Assembly: GCF_037975245.1 (NCBI RefSeq)
Contig: NC_092561.1
Coordinates: 13,205,001 to 13,265,000, forward strand
Reading direction: 5' to 3'
Length of the DNA stretch: 60,000 bases
Origin: Apostichopus japonicus
Lineage: Eukaryota > Echinodermata > Holothuroidea > Aspidochirotida > Stichopodidae
The position numbers and the translations under genes were made by a program. Below the pieces are notes generated by a model, which did not search any database, was not told where the DNA came from, and was given only the letters and a program-made list of their open reading frames with translations. Numbering within the stretch: the first letter of the stretch is position 1; the number at the start of each line of letters is the position of its first letter. Shown here piece after piece: positions 1 to 11,374 of this stretch.

Positions 1-53
1 TTTTATTTGTCGGGGTACTCAATTCCCCCCCCCCCCCCCCGGCTACGTCCCTG
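1..53. mobile_element. Truncated end of a hAT-like element
   Basis: A run of 16 C (25-40) is followed by GGCTACGTCCCTG (41-53). The reverse complement, CAGGGACGTAGCC, resembles the hAT-type terminal inverted repeats seen intact at 50858 and 53700. The rest of the element lies outside the window, so no target duplication can be tested. Confidence 0.4.
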
Positions 54-1551
54 GTCCTAATATAGCCGCATAGAAACGGTTCTGGGTCCCAATGTGCATA
101 ATCTGTTCTTTTACAGATCTGAATCAGAGTCATATCACTGATCAAAACATAGATTTCGTACAGCACGTACTTTTGGCGCTGTGACGTATCTCTTGATCAA
201 AGAAACGCGGTCGCATGAAAGTGCTCAGAAGCATGCGAAACACGCAAGATGAACCTGCACACAGACGGTGTTTTAATAGTTTACGATTCCACTACTGTAA
301 TTTGGCCAAACGAAAGAAGTGCCTTAGAAAACACAAGTTAACTTGGTGATTAAAAACAAGTTTTAAGAAAAGAAAATTTGGGGCTCGAAAGTTGACAAAA
401 ATATGTTTCAAAAGATCCTTTCTTCAGTAATTACGAACGAAATTGTATGTACTACTATAGTGATCAACTCACGTTACCTTATGATTACCTAGTTTCACGA
501 AACTAGATACGCCCGATATGCCAGTGCCCGGATATGTTTATGTTAGACAGAGCGGCAGAGCCGTTTGGATCTGGGCGGAGAGCCCCAGTAAAGAGTCTAA
601 ATAACTAGGGTACAAATGGCACTAAACTTACACTGCCATGAACGCTTATATAATGTAAGCACAAAAGGGTGGCTTTTGCAGGTTAAAGTACTGTAACGGA
701 AATGTATCCCTTTAAGTAATTTGTTAGTGTAATATTATCGTTTCAGGATTGAGAGTTCCCTCAGTTCTACCCGTCGATGGCCCCTCTCTCACAATATGTG
801 TAGAGCTTTTGCGAGTTGCAGGTGGGGACAGCCAATGAAAATCGTACCCCTGTTTGTTTGTAAAGTTTGTTGAATCAGCACCCGAGTTTGGAGATGTTTC
901 CCCTTGTTAGTGGTAGCGCAGATTGTTTGATTAGTTTTAGCTCACCACGCTCACGAGGCATTCCGAGATTGGCCCCTGACAGAGAAAGAACTGAGAGAAC
1001 CGCCTATTTTCTGTAAGTTGCTACCACTTAACTGGTATATTTGTTCTATCACACGATCATGTGATTGGCATGACTTCTAGGTTTAATTGTTTGTTTAAGG
1101 AAAGATAAAATCGGGTATCTTTGGGGTGACGGGGGATATTATTCGTACACCTAGGAAATTCTAAGAAAACTATCGTTGCGCTAAGTGCATTTAAGTAACA
1201 AGAAACGATGGTGTATTTTTAAGAGACATCACATTTGTTGTCACACTTTCTAAAGGGGTTCGATAATTGTAATTTCGACTTCACTAGGGGGATCACAAAC
1301 GCTAGACCATGTGTTTCATGTGGGCGTTTGTCTTTTATATATCTTTTATGTTTTCTTAATCAAAGCAAGTAGTGAGAAAGAGTAGTGTCAACAAACGCTA
1401 ATATTATCCTTCATCTGTACATACATTTACCCACGTACTGGTTCGGTTGTGATTCGAAAAGAGATGTTTTATTCAGTAATCTAAACTGGTTAAGTCTCTA
1501 AGCCAGTCGTCGAGGGAGTTCCAACAAAATCTTGTATGCCTCCACGAGTTA
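54..1551. other. Intergenic stretch without recognisable gene
   Basis: I see no long open frame, no known protein motif and no RNA gene on either strand. The sequence is AT-rich and of mixed composition. Confidence 0.5.
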
Positions 1552-1629
1552 GCGTAACTGCGTAAGTGCGTTACTGCGTAACTGCGTAATTGCGTAACTT
1601 CCTAAGTGCGTAACTGTGTTACCGCTTAA
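1552..1629. repeat. 9-bp tandem repeat, about 8-9 units
   Basis: Imperfect tandem copies of GCGTAACTG, with variants such as GCGTAAGTG and GCGTAATTG, run through this stretch. The unit length is a multiple of 3, but no long frame spans the array. Confidence 0.75.
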
Positions 1630-3266
1630 GTGTACAGACAATTCCTGTACCATTTCTATTAACTGTTTATCAAAGTCTCTGTAAAGTCTGTCAATGCCGT
1701 AATCTGTGGTAAATTCATATGCCAGTGAATCAAAGATCGACTGAATACATCAATAAATAAGAGATCAACCAGTCATCAACCTCTTCTCCGATTTTTGTCT
1801 TGATATGTGTTAAAGATTTTTATTAGTTCAAGCAGCTGGACTTCGGGAGACACTGGCAACGTTACACTACGATGTGTCGTAACATGGTTTTTACCTATGT
1901 CCTAATGCAATAATCTATTTTCCGATGGCAACTGATATTGTTACAAGCAGACCTTAATTAAACCGTCTGAAGAAATCTCTTTGAAATGTAGAAGTGTAGT
2001 AAATACAAAACAAATGATAATAATAAATACAAAACAAAACAAAACGAGATACCTACAATAATAAAGCCCTAAATATAAGGAGCTGTCCCAGTTGTCTATA
2101 TAGCTTATTATTTACTATAGACATTTTTACGCTGATCTATGGGAAGTTCAAGTCTTTAGGAAGATGACAGTGACTAAACACTTCCTTTCGGGAATTTTCA
2201 TTGTGACATATTAGATCCATCGGATTTTTTAGCTCCGAGGAACACTCGGAGGGCTAAACAAAACCTATATGGAAAGATTCGTAATTAAGTACTCAACAAT
2301 AATATCCACGTTAAACAGAAAAAAAATTGGAACGCAAGGAAGTTATAAAGCATTGTTTGCCGAACTAATTTATTTTCGTCGGAAGAACCAACCATTATCT
2401 GGAGGTACGGTATATATGCTGCCTTTTTTTCTTTAATCTGTACTCATATTTTTTATTAATTCAAATGCTATTTTACTTTATAATCGTAATTGAAGTGACA
2501 TATAGTTTATTCAGTTTTTAACGTTAACGTAGTGACTAGTACTAGGCTTACTTCCGTGTATTTCGGGCACCTCGTTTATCTATTTACAAGGTCCGTCTGA
2601 AACTTGTGTTTGCATTTGACACCAATCCGGAAATGACTTTTGCACTGTAGAGGTCTTTGTTCTGACATTAGCTATTTTTTTTATCAGTTGCTTTGAAAAA
2701 AAACCTGACATTTCTTACCATTTTTTTTTTCACTGGCAAACAAGCCCACCGTGTGTCATGTGCGTGTTGACATCTTGCTTTTTCGTTTCAACTGCAGTCT
2801 CGGTAGACGGTTAATCGATTTACCATGAACTGTTGAGGCTCGACAACAACAAAACACACACTTGTGCAAAAAGGTGGCTGCCTAGAAGTGTAAGACCATT
2901 CTTTTTTCTGGTCACAATATTGGTGGTTTTAATTAATTCAGCAGCATATTCAATTGTACTTATATTTTAACTTTTTTGGGGCCAGCCAATTAAGACCCAC
3001 CGTACCTGTAGTGCTACTTATATGTACATGCAACTTTAAGTACTAACTACTCCGTTGCTTCAGCCCACTTGGCTTTTGTGAAGAAAAATCAAACCTACAT
3101 TGCAATTTGTTTAATAGGCATACATGCATAGACAGTTGTGCTTAAAACATCAGCAAACAGACTGGTTGAAATGAAGCAACAGGGAAGTGTTGCATTGCAG
3201 CTGCTAGCTAAATGTGAAGGAGAGGAGACATTGCGGAGGTTCATGAAATACCCCTTACTCCCTGAA
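1630..3266. other. Intergenic stretch without recognisable gene
   Basis: The stretch is AT-rich with several poly-A/T runs near 2310, 2425, 2670 and 2720. A compact hairpin lies at 2228-2258. No protein-coding or RNA gene could be supported. Confidence 0.45.
2228..2258. other. Hairpin-forming inverted repeat
   Basis: TTTAGCTCCGAG and CTCGGAGGGCTAAA can pair over 12 bp around the loop GAACA, with a 2-nt bulge (GG) in the right arm. There is no surrounding gene, so function is unknown. Confidence 0.4.
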
Positions 3267-3440
3267 ACTTTTTAAGAAAAAGTCGCCCAGGATAGAACCT
3301 GGGCACGAAAACAAAACTACCAAACGACTGATCCGCTCTCAGCCCCAGTCCCCTTGCATCGGGACTGTGACTGTGTGATCATCGTCGGGTGTGCATCACC
3401 ATTCCCCTCGAAAGGGAACAGATACTAAACATGATCTTAT
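3267..3440. repeat. Interspersed SINE-like repeat, copy 1
   Basis: This segment starts with ACTTTTTAAGAAAAAGTC, contains GAACCTGGGCACGAAAAC and ends near GATCTTAT. A second copy lies at 58837-58968, with about 50 bp missing internally. On the minus strand GGTTCTATCC, flanked by complementary CCAG/CTGG arms, weakly resembles a tRNA T-arm or B box. A SINE origin is therefore possible but not shown. Confidence 0.5.
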
Positions 3441-3485
3441 CCAAAAGGACCTGTTCCACCTTCGCTTGGGACTCAGGATGGCTTT

Positions 3486-4190
3486 TTGGCGAAGACAAAT
3501 AAGAGCAGTGGGATGAACTACATCACTAAAAATATATTCTCAGAAGTAGTGTTGAATGCACCTGATGAAGTGATGTATGTTGAGGATGGAAATGCTCTTT
3601 TCTACTGTATTAAAACACAGAAGAATTTGCAGACATCAGTCGAGCTTCGATTACCATGGCCACATCGGGTAAGCGGGAAAATGTTTTCTTCAGCACAGAC
3701 AGCTATGAGCCACAATCAATCAAGTGCCATGAACGGTTGGATCGAGGTGCAGGGGAAAGACGTATCATCAAAGGGAGCATCACCCGCTGTACTGAAAGCT
3801 AGTCGTCATTCTTGGAAAACGATAATAATTAAGTCCAGTTAATCGATCTCCTTCAGAAGTGTTGGACAGAATCAACTACAGCCGAGAATGTCATCCTTGT
3901 CAATGCAGGCAAAGCATTTCAGATGAAATCAGGTAGTTCGTCGGAGATCCTTGAATTGTATTCCACCTAAGAGGAAACGGACACACGGGTTGTCCTCTAC
4001 TGCTTGCATGCTGCAAGAACTGGGTAAAAAACAGTGGTTGTCCATAGTCCAGACAGTGACGTATTTGTTATACTCATGCACTTTGCTGCTACCATTGGGA
4101 TAACGGTGTTGTTTGAAACGGGAAACGGCAACAAGAGGAGTCTCCTTAACATCACTGCTTTAGCGGTTGATCTATCACCAAAAAAAAAAA
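3486..4190 (+). pseudogene. Decayed member of a conserved PIN/FEN1-like (EADTR...DTDVLVL) protein family
   Basis: The translation begins in one frame with a segment containing DEVMYVEDGNALF (about 3560-3600). It continues in another frame (3689-4190) with DSYEPQSIKCHERL, VQLIDLLQKCW, EETDTRVVLYCLHAARTG and SPDSDVFVILMHFAATIG. This order resembles a multicopy invertebrate family that I recognise by its EADTR and DTDVLVL signatures, in which spaced acidic residues suggest an XPG/PIN-type nuclease fold. That fold and function are inference. The copy is broken by in-frame stops at 3800, 3830, 3968 and 4025 and by a frameshift between about 3660 and 3689, so it is not functional. A poly-A run follows at 4181-4198, immediately before repeat copy A. 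It could be an old retrocopy or part of a transposon. Confidence 0.6.
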
Positions 4191-4198
4191 AAAAAAAA

Positions 4199-5085
4199 TT
4201 TTTTGGAGGGGCGGGGGGGGGGATGGTGGGGCTATTTATCACTCACTTGAACAATCTGCCTATCATCTTCGTAAAAGCATTTAATCTTTTGATTGTACAC
4301 CATAGCGACAATATACATACCAGCGACGCAGCCATTAATTTGAACAGGAGGGGAGCATATTTTGCAATTGAAATGGGGGAGGGGTTTAAGAAGAACAATT
4401 TTGAACAATTGAAGGTCCTTAGATGCGATCTGGTGCAATGATTTGCCAGTTTCATCATTATCAAATTATATCTTATTTTGAAGTTTTCTTTTACATGTTC
4501 TTTTACATATTTTATCAAAAAGACAAACATATAGTGCTCTTTTACATTTTTTCCAGTAGGACGGTTCTTGTTTATTGTCCAATGTCTGGACTTGAATACA
4601 TTTGACGAACTTAGCTTATGGACAATATTAACTTTCATATTCAGCAGTGTAATAATAATTTATAGGAAACGCTTATCACGCACGATTGCTAGCCTTAGCT
4701 TCATAACATGCTGTTCGTGCAACAACTTATGACGAATCATAAAAGATGAGAACGAACGTTTTCGTCGTCGTTGTGCATACGGTTCGTGACTCTCAATCGA
4801 GTGCGGTTAGGTAGGCTATGTGTATGTTATTACGCAGTGGCCAACTGTAGGCTGGTAATAGGCTATAGGCTAAATTTAGCTTATTGCATCGGCCAAACCA
4901 AGTGGCTGAATCAGTAGGCCTGAATCTTACTACGATTATAATCGAGTTAACTTAGCTGACACATATTCAAGATCAAAAGAGCACTGACAAAATACCATGC
5001 AAAAAACCCAACAGTTTTTAACATTTGTTCGATTATTGGAGGGAGGTTGCTCCCCCACCCCCCCCCCACGGTTACGCCCCTAATA
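4199..5085. mobile_element. hAT-like miniature element remnant inside copy A
   Basis: A G-rich left part (GGAGGGGCGGGGG) and a right end with poly-C followed by GGTTACGCCCCTAA resemble hAT-type termini reading TTAGGGGCGTAACC. The homologous remnant in copy B is about 29003-29812, where the end reads GGCTACGCCCCTAA. The left terminus is not intact and I found no target duplication. Confidence 0.35.
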
Positions 5086-5391
5086 GATACTGGACTTACT
5101 TGTAGCAAGCGAACAGGGTCAACCCACCCAATAGCTAAAATTAGTACATAAATAAACCGGATTGAAGCTGGCGAACGTTTTACGGTAATTCTATGAGGCA
5201 TTTTTTTAGAGTATTCAAAATCATACGAATTTGTGTGGTGGAGTATAAGGATCGCGAGATACAATTTCTGAAAGTGGCAAGGAAAACGTGGTAAATATAA
5301 CTGATTAGAGGACAATTTTGACTGAAATTTTTCAATGTTTAGGTCATTCACAATCACAGGATTATATGAATAGCCCTAGGTAAATAAGAGT

Positions 5392-5423
5392 GCGACAGTC
5401 GGAAATTCCGACTGTCGCAATCC
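5392..5423. repeat. Near-perfect 14-17 bp palindrome (copy A)
   Basis: TGCGACAGTCGGAA and TTCCGACTGTCGCA flank a single base. Copy B keeps the same palindrome at 33414-33448 with longer arms and one different mismatch, so an ancestral form had about 17-bp arms. A second hAT-like end (TAGCGACGTCCCTG) lies about 80 bp further on. It may be an internal terminus of a nested element. Confidence 0.65.
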
Positions 5424-6434
5424 AATTTTCCAACTATCGTCAGTTTTACCAAGTTTGAAGGGGAAGGGGATGAGACACCCCGACACCCCCCTTTAGCGAC
5501 GTCCCTGAAACAGGAATAGCAAATAAGAAAGAAACATGTCCCCAATTGTTTATAGCACAGTGTCAACTGTTCCTTCCTGGCGCCTTCAAAGTTGCACTGA
5601 GGCTAAATCCGGACCAACCGAATATTGAGATACCCGCATTTACCAAACTTACACGATGTAATATACTATATCTTCTAAATCTCCATTTATAAAACTCCCA
5701 TTACAGTATAATACTTGAAAACTGCCAAGAAAGCGATAGAATATTTTTCTTCTGCGCCGTAGGAAATGAGGCGGGAAACGGGTGGGGAGTGGGTCGAGAC
5801 GAAGGGATATACCTTCCAAAGACAGTTAGCCTTTCAATTGGTTTACATTTTATAAACACGTACGCAAAGTCGTTTACTCCGGCAAAATTTTCACTTGTAT
5901 CACACAAATGTAGTTAAAATGATGGAAATGATATAGCACCGCTCTGCACCTAAGCCCTATCACCAAAACAGCAATTTCTCGAGGGAGGAGATACACCCTT
6001 GGACCCTCCTCTCGAAGGACCTCATCCAATTTTAGTGAATCCGCCCACCGCTCCAATAAATATCCAACGAACTCTAGATAAGGATCTGAATGGATACCAA
6101 TAGGATTGCTACTCTTAGTTAACTTAGATTTGTTATTGTCCGATTTTTAAATTTTATTAATAACCATGACGTCACGACAATTGAGGAACTGAGGTAAACA
6201 ATTGCTAATACAGTGATACTGGTAACTACTGAGATAGTGTTCGGTATACATTTTTATTGTGTTTGCTGGTGGAACCATATATTGAAGACATTAATCAGCA
6301 GCTCTTCGTTGTCACATTACAGCGTTGTTCACCAATAATACCTCACTCATCACTGATGTCTCGACCGTGCGTAGTTGTTTGTTTTAATGAGTATAACTAA
6401 GACTAATTAAATCCATATCCATTCCGATAAGACC

Positions 6435-6765
6435 AACATTCAATGGAGGTAGCGTAACCATCATAATAACTTTCATTGCATGTAGCCTAACCTTCAATAG
6501 TAAAATTAATTGTATGCAGCCTAACCATTAATAATAACTTTCTTTGGCGGTAGCGTAACCATTAATAATGACATTCATTGTATGTAGCCTAACCATAAAC
6601 TATAATATCCATTCTATGTAGCTTAATCACTAATAATAACATTCATTGTAGCCAACCTAACCATTGATAATAACATTCATTGTACGTAGCCTAATCATTA
6701 ATCATAACATTCGTTATATGTAGCCTAACCATTAATAATAACATTAATTGTATGTATCCTTAAAA
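6435..6765. repeat. 34-bp minisatellite in copy A
   Basis: About nine to ten diverged units carry the pattern GTAGCCTAACCATTAATAAT followed by AACATTCATTGTAT. The homologous array in copy B (34461-34722) is roughly two units shorter, which shows copy-number change after duplication. Confidence 0.75.
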
Positions 6766-7098
6766 TACAAGAACATAATTTTCAGACTAAACATCAACAA
6801 TAAACATGTTCTTGTTTTAACTGTGGCGTAATGGAAATAACTGTCGATGTATACCCAAGATGGATACAAACTTGATAACACTTAAACACTTCCTACATTA
6901 CATCAAGTGATATAATTAGGTGAGCATTGTAAACGTAAATTTTACATTTTTGTTTCGATTAAGCAGTTCATTGTGGGGTGATATTAGGGTAGAGTGAAAC
7001 GAAATTTTGTAAAAAGAAGGAGAAAGATACAATGAGTAAATGCTCAGTAATTAAAAGAAAACAGCCTGTAACTTAGAAAGTTTCAGGTTGTCAAATAA

Positions 7099-7212
7099 AC
7101 AATCGGAATACATATGCAGTCGCAATGGACATACACAATCGGAATACATATGTAGTCACAATGGACATACACAATCATAATACATATGCCGTCGCAATGG
7201 ACATACACAATC
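7099..7212. repeat. 36-bp tandem repeat in copy A, about 3.2 units
   Basis: The units read ACAATCGGAATACATATGCA followed by GTCGCAATGGACATAC, with the third unit carrying CCGTCG. The same repeat occurs at 35709-35831 inside a 2.25-kb segment of copy B. Confidence 0.85.
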
Positions 7213-7530
7213 TTTTACAACATACCTCTCTTAGATTAAATGAATGAGTGGTGGGGTGATGTTTATAGAACGTTTTGATTATTTTTAGGAAGCCTTTTCG
7301 CAGGCAATTTTCTTCAACTTTATAAAGCGGACAGTTATATAGTAGTTACAATATTTTATTCTTGTGAACTCAAAAGGGAACATCTTTCAAAGTAAGTGCA
7401 AAACAATAGCTTATCATGGAGGATGCTTTCGAACTTTCACAAGATGGAGGAGGGGGGGGGGGGGTGGAGTGGGACTTTCTTACCCTACAAAATTACCCGC
7501 GTTTTGGGCGAGGTAAAACAATTATACAAT

Positions 7531-7832
7531 GAACATACTTCCAAAGTGTTTCTGGTAAATAAATGGTTTCTTTGCAGTTCTCTTGCAGTTCATTTAGGAC
7601 CAGTATTTTGTTGAATATCATCTAAGCATCACAGAGCACAAGCCTTGAGTAGTGCTCGGTTATGAACTTATATGCATTAATGAAAATACTTCCAACGTTT
7701 CTCTGGTAAACAAATGGTTATTTGCAGTTCTTTTGCAGTTCATTTAGGACCAGTATTTTGTTGAATATCATCTATGCATCACAGAGCACAGGCTTCGATT
7801 AGTGCTCGGTAATGAACTTTTATGCATTGTGT
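7531..7832. repeat. Tandem duplication of about 150 bp in copy A
   Basis: Two adjacent copies each contain ATACTTCCAA, GTTCATTTAGGACCAGTATT, GCATCACAGAGCACA and TTAGTGCTCGGT-like segments. The same duplication is present in copy B (about 37638-37935), so it predates the A/B split. Confidence 0.8.
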
Positions 7833-8714
7833 AGATAAAAAGAATGGAGGAAACTTCAAGGTGGTCAGGTTTCACAGGTTAATTTGATGCTCAGTGGGGG
7901 AGTCTTCCATTGCTGTATTTCCATGTGTATGTGTCTGTTTTTCAGTGTGTTTCTGTGTGTTAGGATAAATATGTCCGTGATTTGTAGCATTCGAGTGACC
8001 GTATTAATATACATCTCCATATTTTATCAAGCTGGCTAGCTTAAAAGTTACGATTTTTTTTCAGGCGGGATCATGTCTTTCATTCAACGTATACTACTTT
8101 CTGTTAAACTTCAATTGTAATATTAGCTACAAGATCTCTCTATTTCTTTGTCAACTTATTTAGAACAATAGTACGATTTAAGCTGATAACAAGCCAATTA
8201 TTGCATATCATGCATTGAATTAGTTACGGAATGCATTCTATCAATGACTTGTTTGAAAATGATGGGTGACTTTTACCAAGTTGATCAATTTATTGAGAAG
8301 TAATCCACTCATTTCTGAAATCTACTTGGAATAAGGTTATTACTAAAAGTTGATTCATGTTTGTATCATCCCATTAATAGTTTGCATAATATGTTACTGA
8401 CTGGTTGTTATTTGACATGTCAAACAGTTCACACTAATTTGATTGAAACTGTTTGCAGCCAGTCTTATATACAATGTGGTGGGACTTATAATCTTTAAGA
8501 AATGACCACTTTAAACATCAGAGGCTATATTTATAATGGCTGGACTACTTAGACTAACAAACAGACAATTAAATCAGTTCCTCCAGATGCAACACAAACC
8601 TCATTGGAAAACTAACAATTTTCTTGACTTTACATAACATGTAAGCAATTCATCATACACACACAAATGGCATCTTAATGTTTTCTGTTGTTAATATGAA
8701 GCTAAAATAACGTG

Positions 8715-11229
8715 TTTTGGTTGAGTTGTTGGAATAGATAAAACAACGCAATATTATTAACATTATGGCCTACGCTGAGTATTGGCGAAGTGATCAACTA
8801 CATTAACCTTAAATGAGCATTGCAGCCTCGATTGAGCATATCTTTAAGGTGATTATCCTGAAAACCATACATTCTTAGCACTGAATAGTAAGTTTCTTCT
8901 TCTACTGGTAGTGTGCGGTTCTAATACCCTCAATTGTCAAGATTTCAAACTTACATACAGTACTTCTTATTTATTCAACTACTGTCAGTTCATTGCGACA
9001 AATTTGAGGGAGGAAATTTTGTGAAAATAGTAATTAAGTCTTTATTTGACATGTGGACAATATGCACTGTATATGACGTGATTTAGTTTGTTGATATTGC
9101 TTGTGATGGTAGATGGCATTTTAAGTGTACATGTTCACTAGTTGTCGACTAGATGCTGATACTAGGATTCTTCTTCCTCGGTGAAAAGCACAATTTATCA
9201 TTAACATATATCAGTGAATGTTAGGCAATGTTATAGGATGGTGTCATCATGCTGGGTAAGAGTATCATTATCAGTGGATTGGTGTTGTAATGGTTATGAT
9301 GTGGCCTTAGCTTTCCGGAAATAATTTAATTGTACCTGGATAAGTTACCTTATATAAATCCTCCTCTTTATTATTCACAGCTTATATCTACATGCCCACA
9401 GTTGGATAAAGGACAAGAAGATCAATGTTAATGTCATTTGCTTGTCACAATCACTACCTTGACGATTCTACAAATAAACCACATTGTTATCTTATGCAAA
9501 ATTGGTTGACGTAGGTAAAATTGTTTCGTCCTGTATGATGATGTGGGATATAAAGAAATAGTCAAGGCACTAATATCACCGAAATTTAACAGGATTTGCT
9601 GGTGGTTATAGATTACATAAACTAGAAATTTACTTGGCAGTCATTATTTGTAGCATGTACAATTCTGCCAACAGTTAGAACTCTACTTCAAGAAACTGCT
9701 GATCTCAGACAAAACAGATGGTATGCAAGAAGTACCCTGTAAAACCCATCAGACAAAATGGACAGTCAAATATTAACACTGTAGAAAGGTTGAGAATCAG
9801 GCACAAATTTGCAGCTAATTTCAACACTGCGGGCAAACAAACTATAAGAAAGTTTGAATTGGAATTCCATTTGCCATTGATAGAAATTCCTCTAACCTCA
9901 GAAAAACATAAAGTGAAGGTCTGTATCCTTTCAGAACACAATAACTCCATAAGTAAAGCTTGAATAAAGTTCAGACTTGATATGTGTGTACACACTTTGT
10001 GAGTACAACAACTCTACAGCTTCGTGGTCTAGGGATCTGTGCTGAGGTCCACAAAGGTCAGAGTGTGAAAATGTTGTAATCTATGTTACTCTAAAAGTAA
10101 ACCTTTATGCACTAATATAATTCATACGTGGTGCGTGGACTTACCTTACTGATCTATTGCAGCTTACAGTAAACGATCTCAAATATTATTTGGCAAGGAA
10201 TCGACAAGCATGTTGGCTTTCTGGTTTAAGCCGGTAACAATAGTCAGCACCACTTTAGATTTGTGTTAACAGGACAAAATAGCCAACATGGAAGAGGGTC
10301 TTTGGGAACTTTAAAATCTAGTTAATTCCTGAATACCGGGACACAATGGTAGTATAACAAAGTTACCTAAATGATATATGCGATGGGTTTACTTCAGTAT
10401 GTAATTAATTCATGGATCTCACTAATGATGTTCAGTAATAAGACAGGTATTCTGCTACATTCTAACTGTAGATACACAGATAATGTACACCATACAGTTG
10501 AGAATTTTTGTTATCTGCTCTTTTTGTTAACGAAGCGATTTTTTTCAACTCTCCACCAAATGCTTGTTAATTGTGAGTGTTTTGCTCATTAATAAAGCAA
10601 GCAAATTGTGACCATGACTCCTCCATTATGTGGTAAACTTGGATGTGGTTTAGTGAACAACAAGTTTCTTGTGTACCCTCCCCAAGTCTCTGGCATATGC
10701 TTCAGGTTTCTTGTTATAATTAACTACCATCGTGATTCCTTTCTGCATGTAATTGCAAATATTAGTGCAATTCACTCTCAAACTATTATAATATTAAAAT
10801 ATTGCATTTTGAATAAAAATTTGTAACTTACTAAGAAGTATTAGAGTACCATGTTGTTTTTTGTTGTTGTTTATTTCAAAGAGTACATTTTGCTATTCAG
10901 TGTCGTTTTCTACTTTAAAGGAAATACAATATTTATAAACTCTGAGTTATGTGACCAGGCTTTCTTACCTGCTGTCTGACGACCACTACTATCTAAGCAT
11001 ATTCATACACAATTTATTTGAAGGAAGTTAAATCAAGATAAAAGAGGTTATTGAAATATGCCAGAATGACAAAGGCTAGGGATAATGTTAGGGGTTCACA
11101 TTTGTTGAATGTCGTTCTTTAGTTTCACCATCATCGCTGGGTGATTTCTGTGACATTGGAGAATACATAACAAATAACACAAACACTTACAAATAAGCAT
11201 TCATTTGTAACAAACAGACCTAAGCGATT
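8715..11229. other. Copy A-specific stretch, no recognisable gene
   Basis: This 2.5 kb is missing from copy B, which joins ...TAACGTG directly to GTTGGGGTCAGGG. Open frames of 81 and 96 codons overlap on opposite strands near 9705-9995, but they show no motif, splice context or similarity that I can recognise. It is either an insertion in A or a deletion in B. Confidence 0.5.
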
Positions 11230-11374
11230 GGTTGTGGTCAGGGAGGGGATGGTATGTGGTGCTGAAAAGAGAATAGTGCCAGCCCCTCACATGCAGACCA
11301 CCCACAATTTTTTGACAATGGTGCCAGCCCTAAGCATGTAGGCCACCTACAAGTTTTGACAATACTTATATGTT
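11230..11374. repeat. Short 44-bp-type minisatellite (copy A end)
   Basis: Two to three diverged units contain GTGCCAGCCC, a GCATG...GGCCACC block and TTTTGACAAT. They match the large array at 38850-40100. The stretch ends at GACAATACTTATATGTT, a unit variant also found in copy B. Confidence 0.75.

Larger units (their letters stand above)
4199..11374. repeat. Large repeat, copy A (paired with 29003-40100)
   Basis: From TTTTGGAGGGGCGGGG onward this segment aligns collinearly with the block at 29003. The aligned parts include the CTATTTATCACTCACTTGAA segment, the palindrome at 5392, a 34-bp minisatellite, the 36-bp array and a 150-bp tandem duplication. Shared sequence runs to 8714, stops, and resumes at 11230-11374 with a short 44-bp minisatellite. 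The intervening 8715-11229 is absent from copy B. Copy A lacks the LINE present in B, so it approximates the pre-insertion state. No transposase or other gene is visible in the shared part. It is either an old non-autonomous large element or a segmental duplication; the flanking sequences of the two copies are unrelated. Confidence 0.85.

Noticed and set aside
5395-5502. Helitron 3' end at the palindrome
   Set aside because: A strong hairpin is present, but no CTRR terminus or A/T insertion site follows it.
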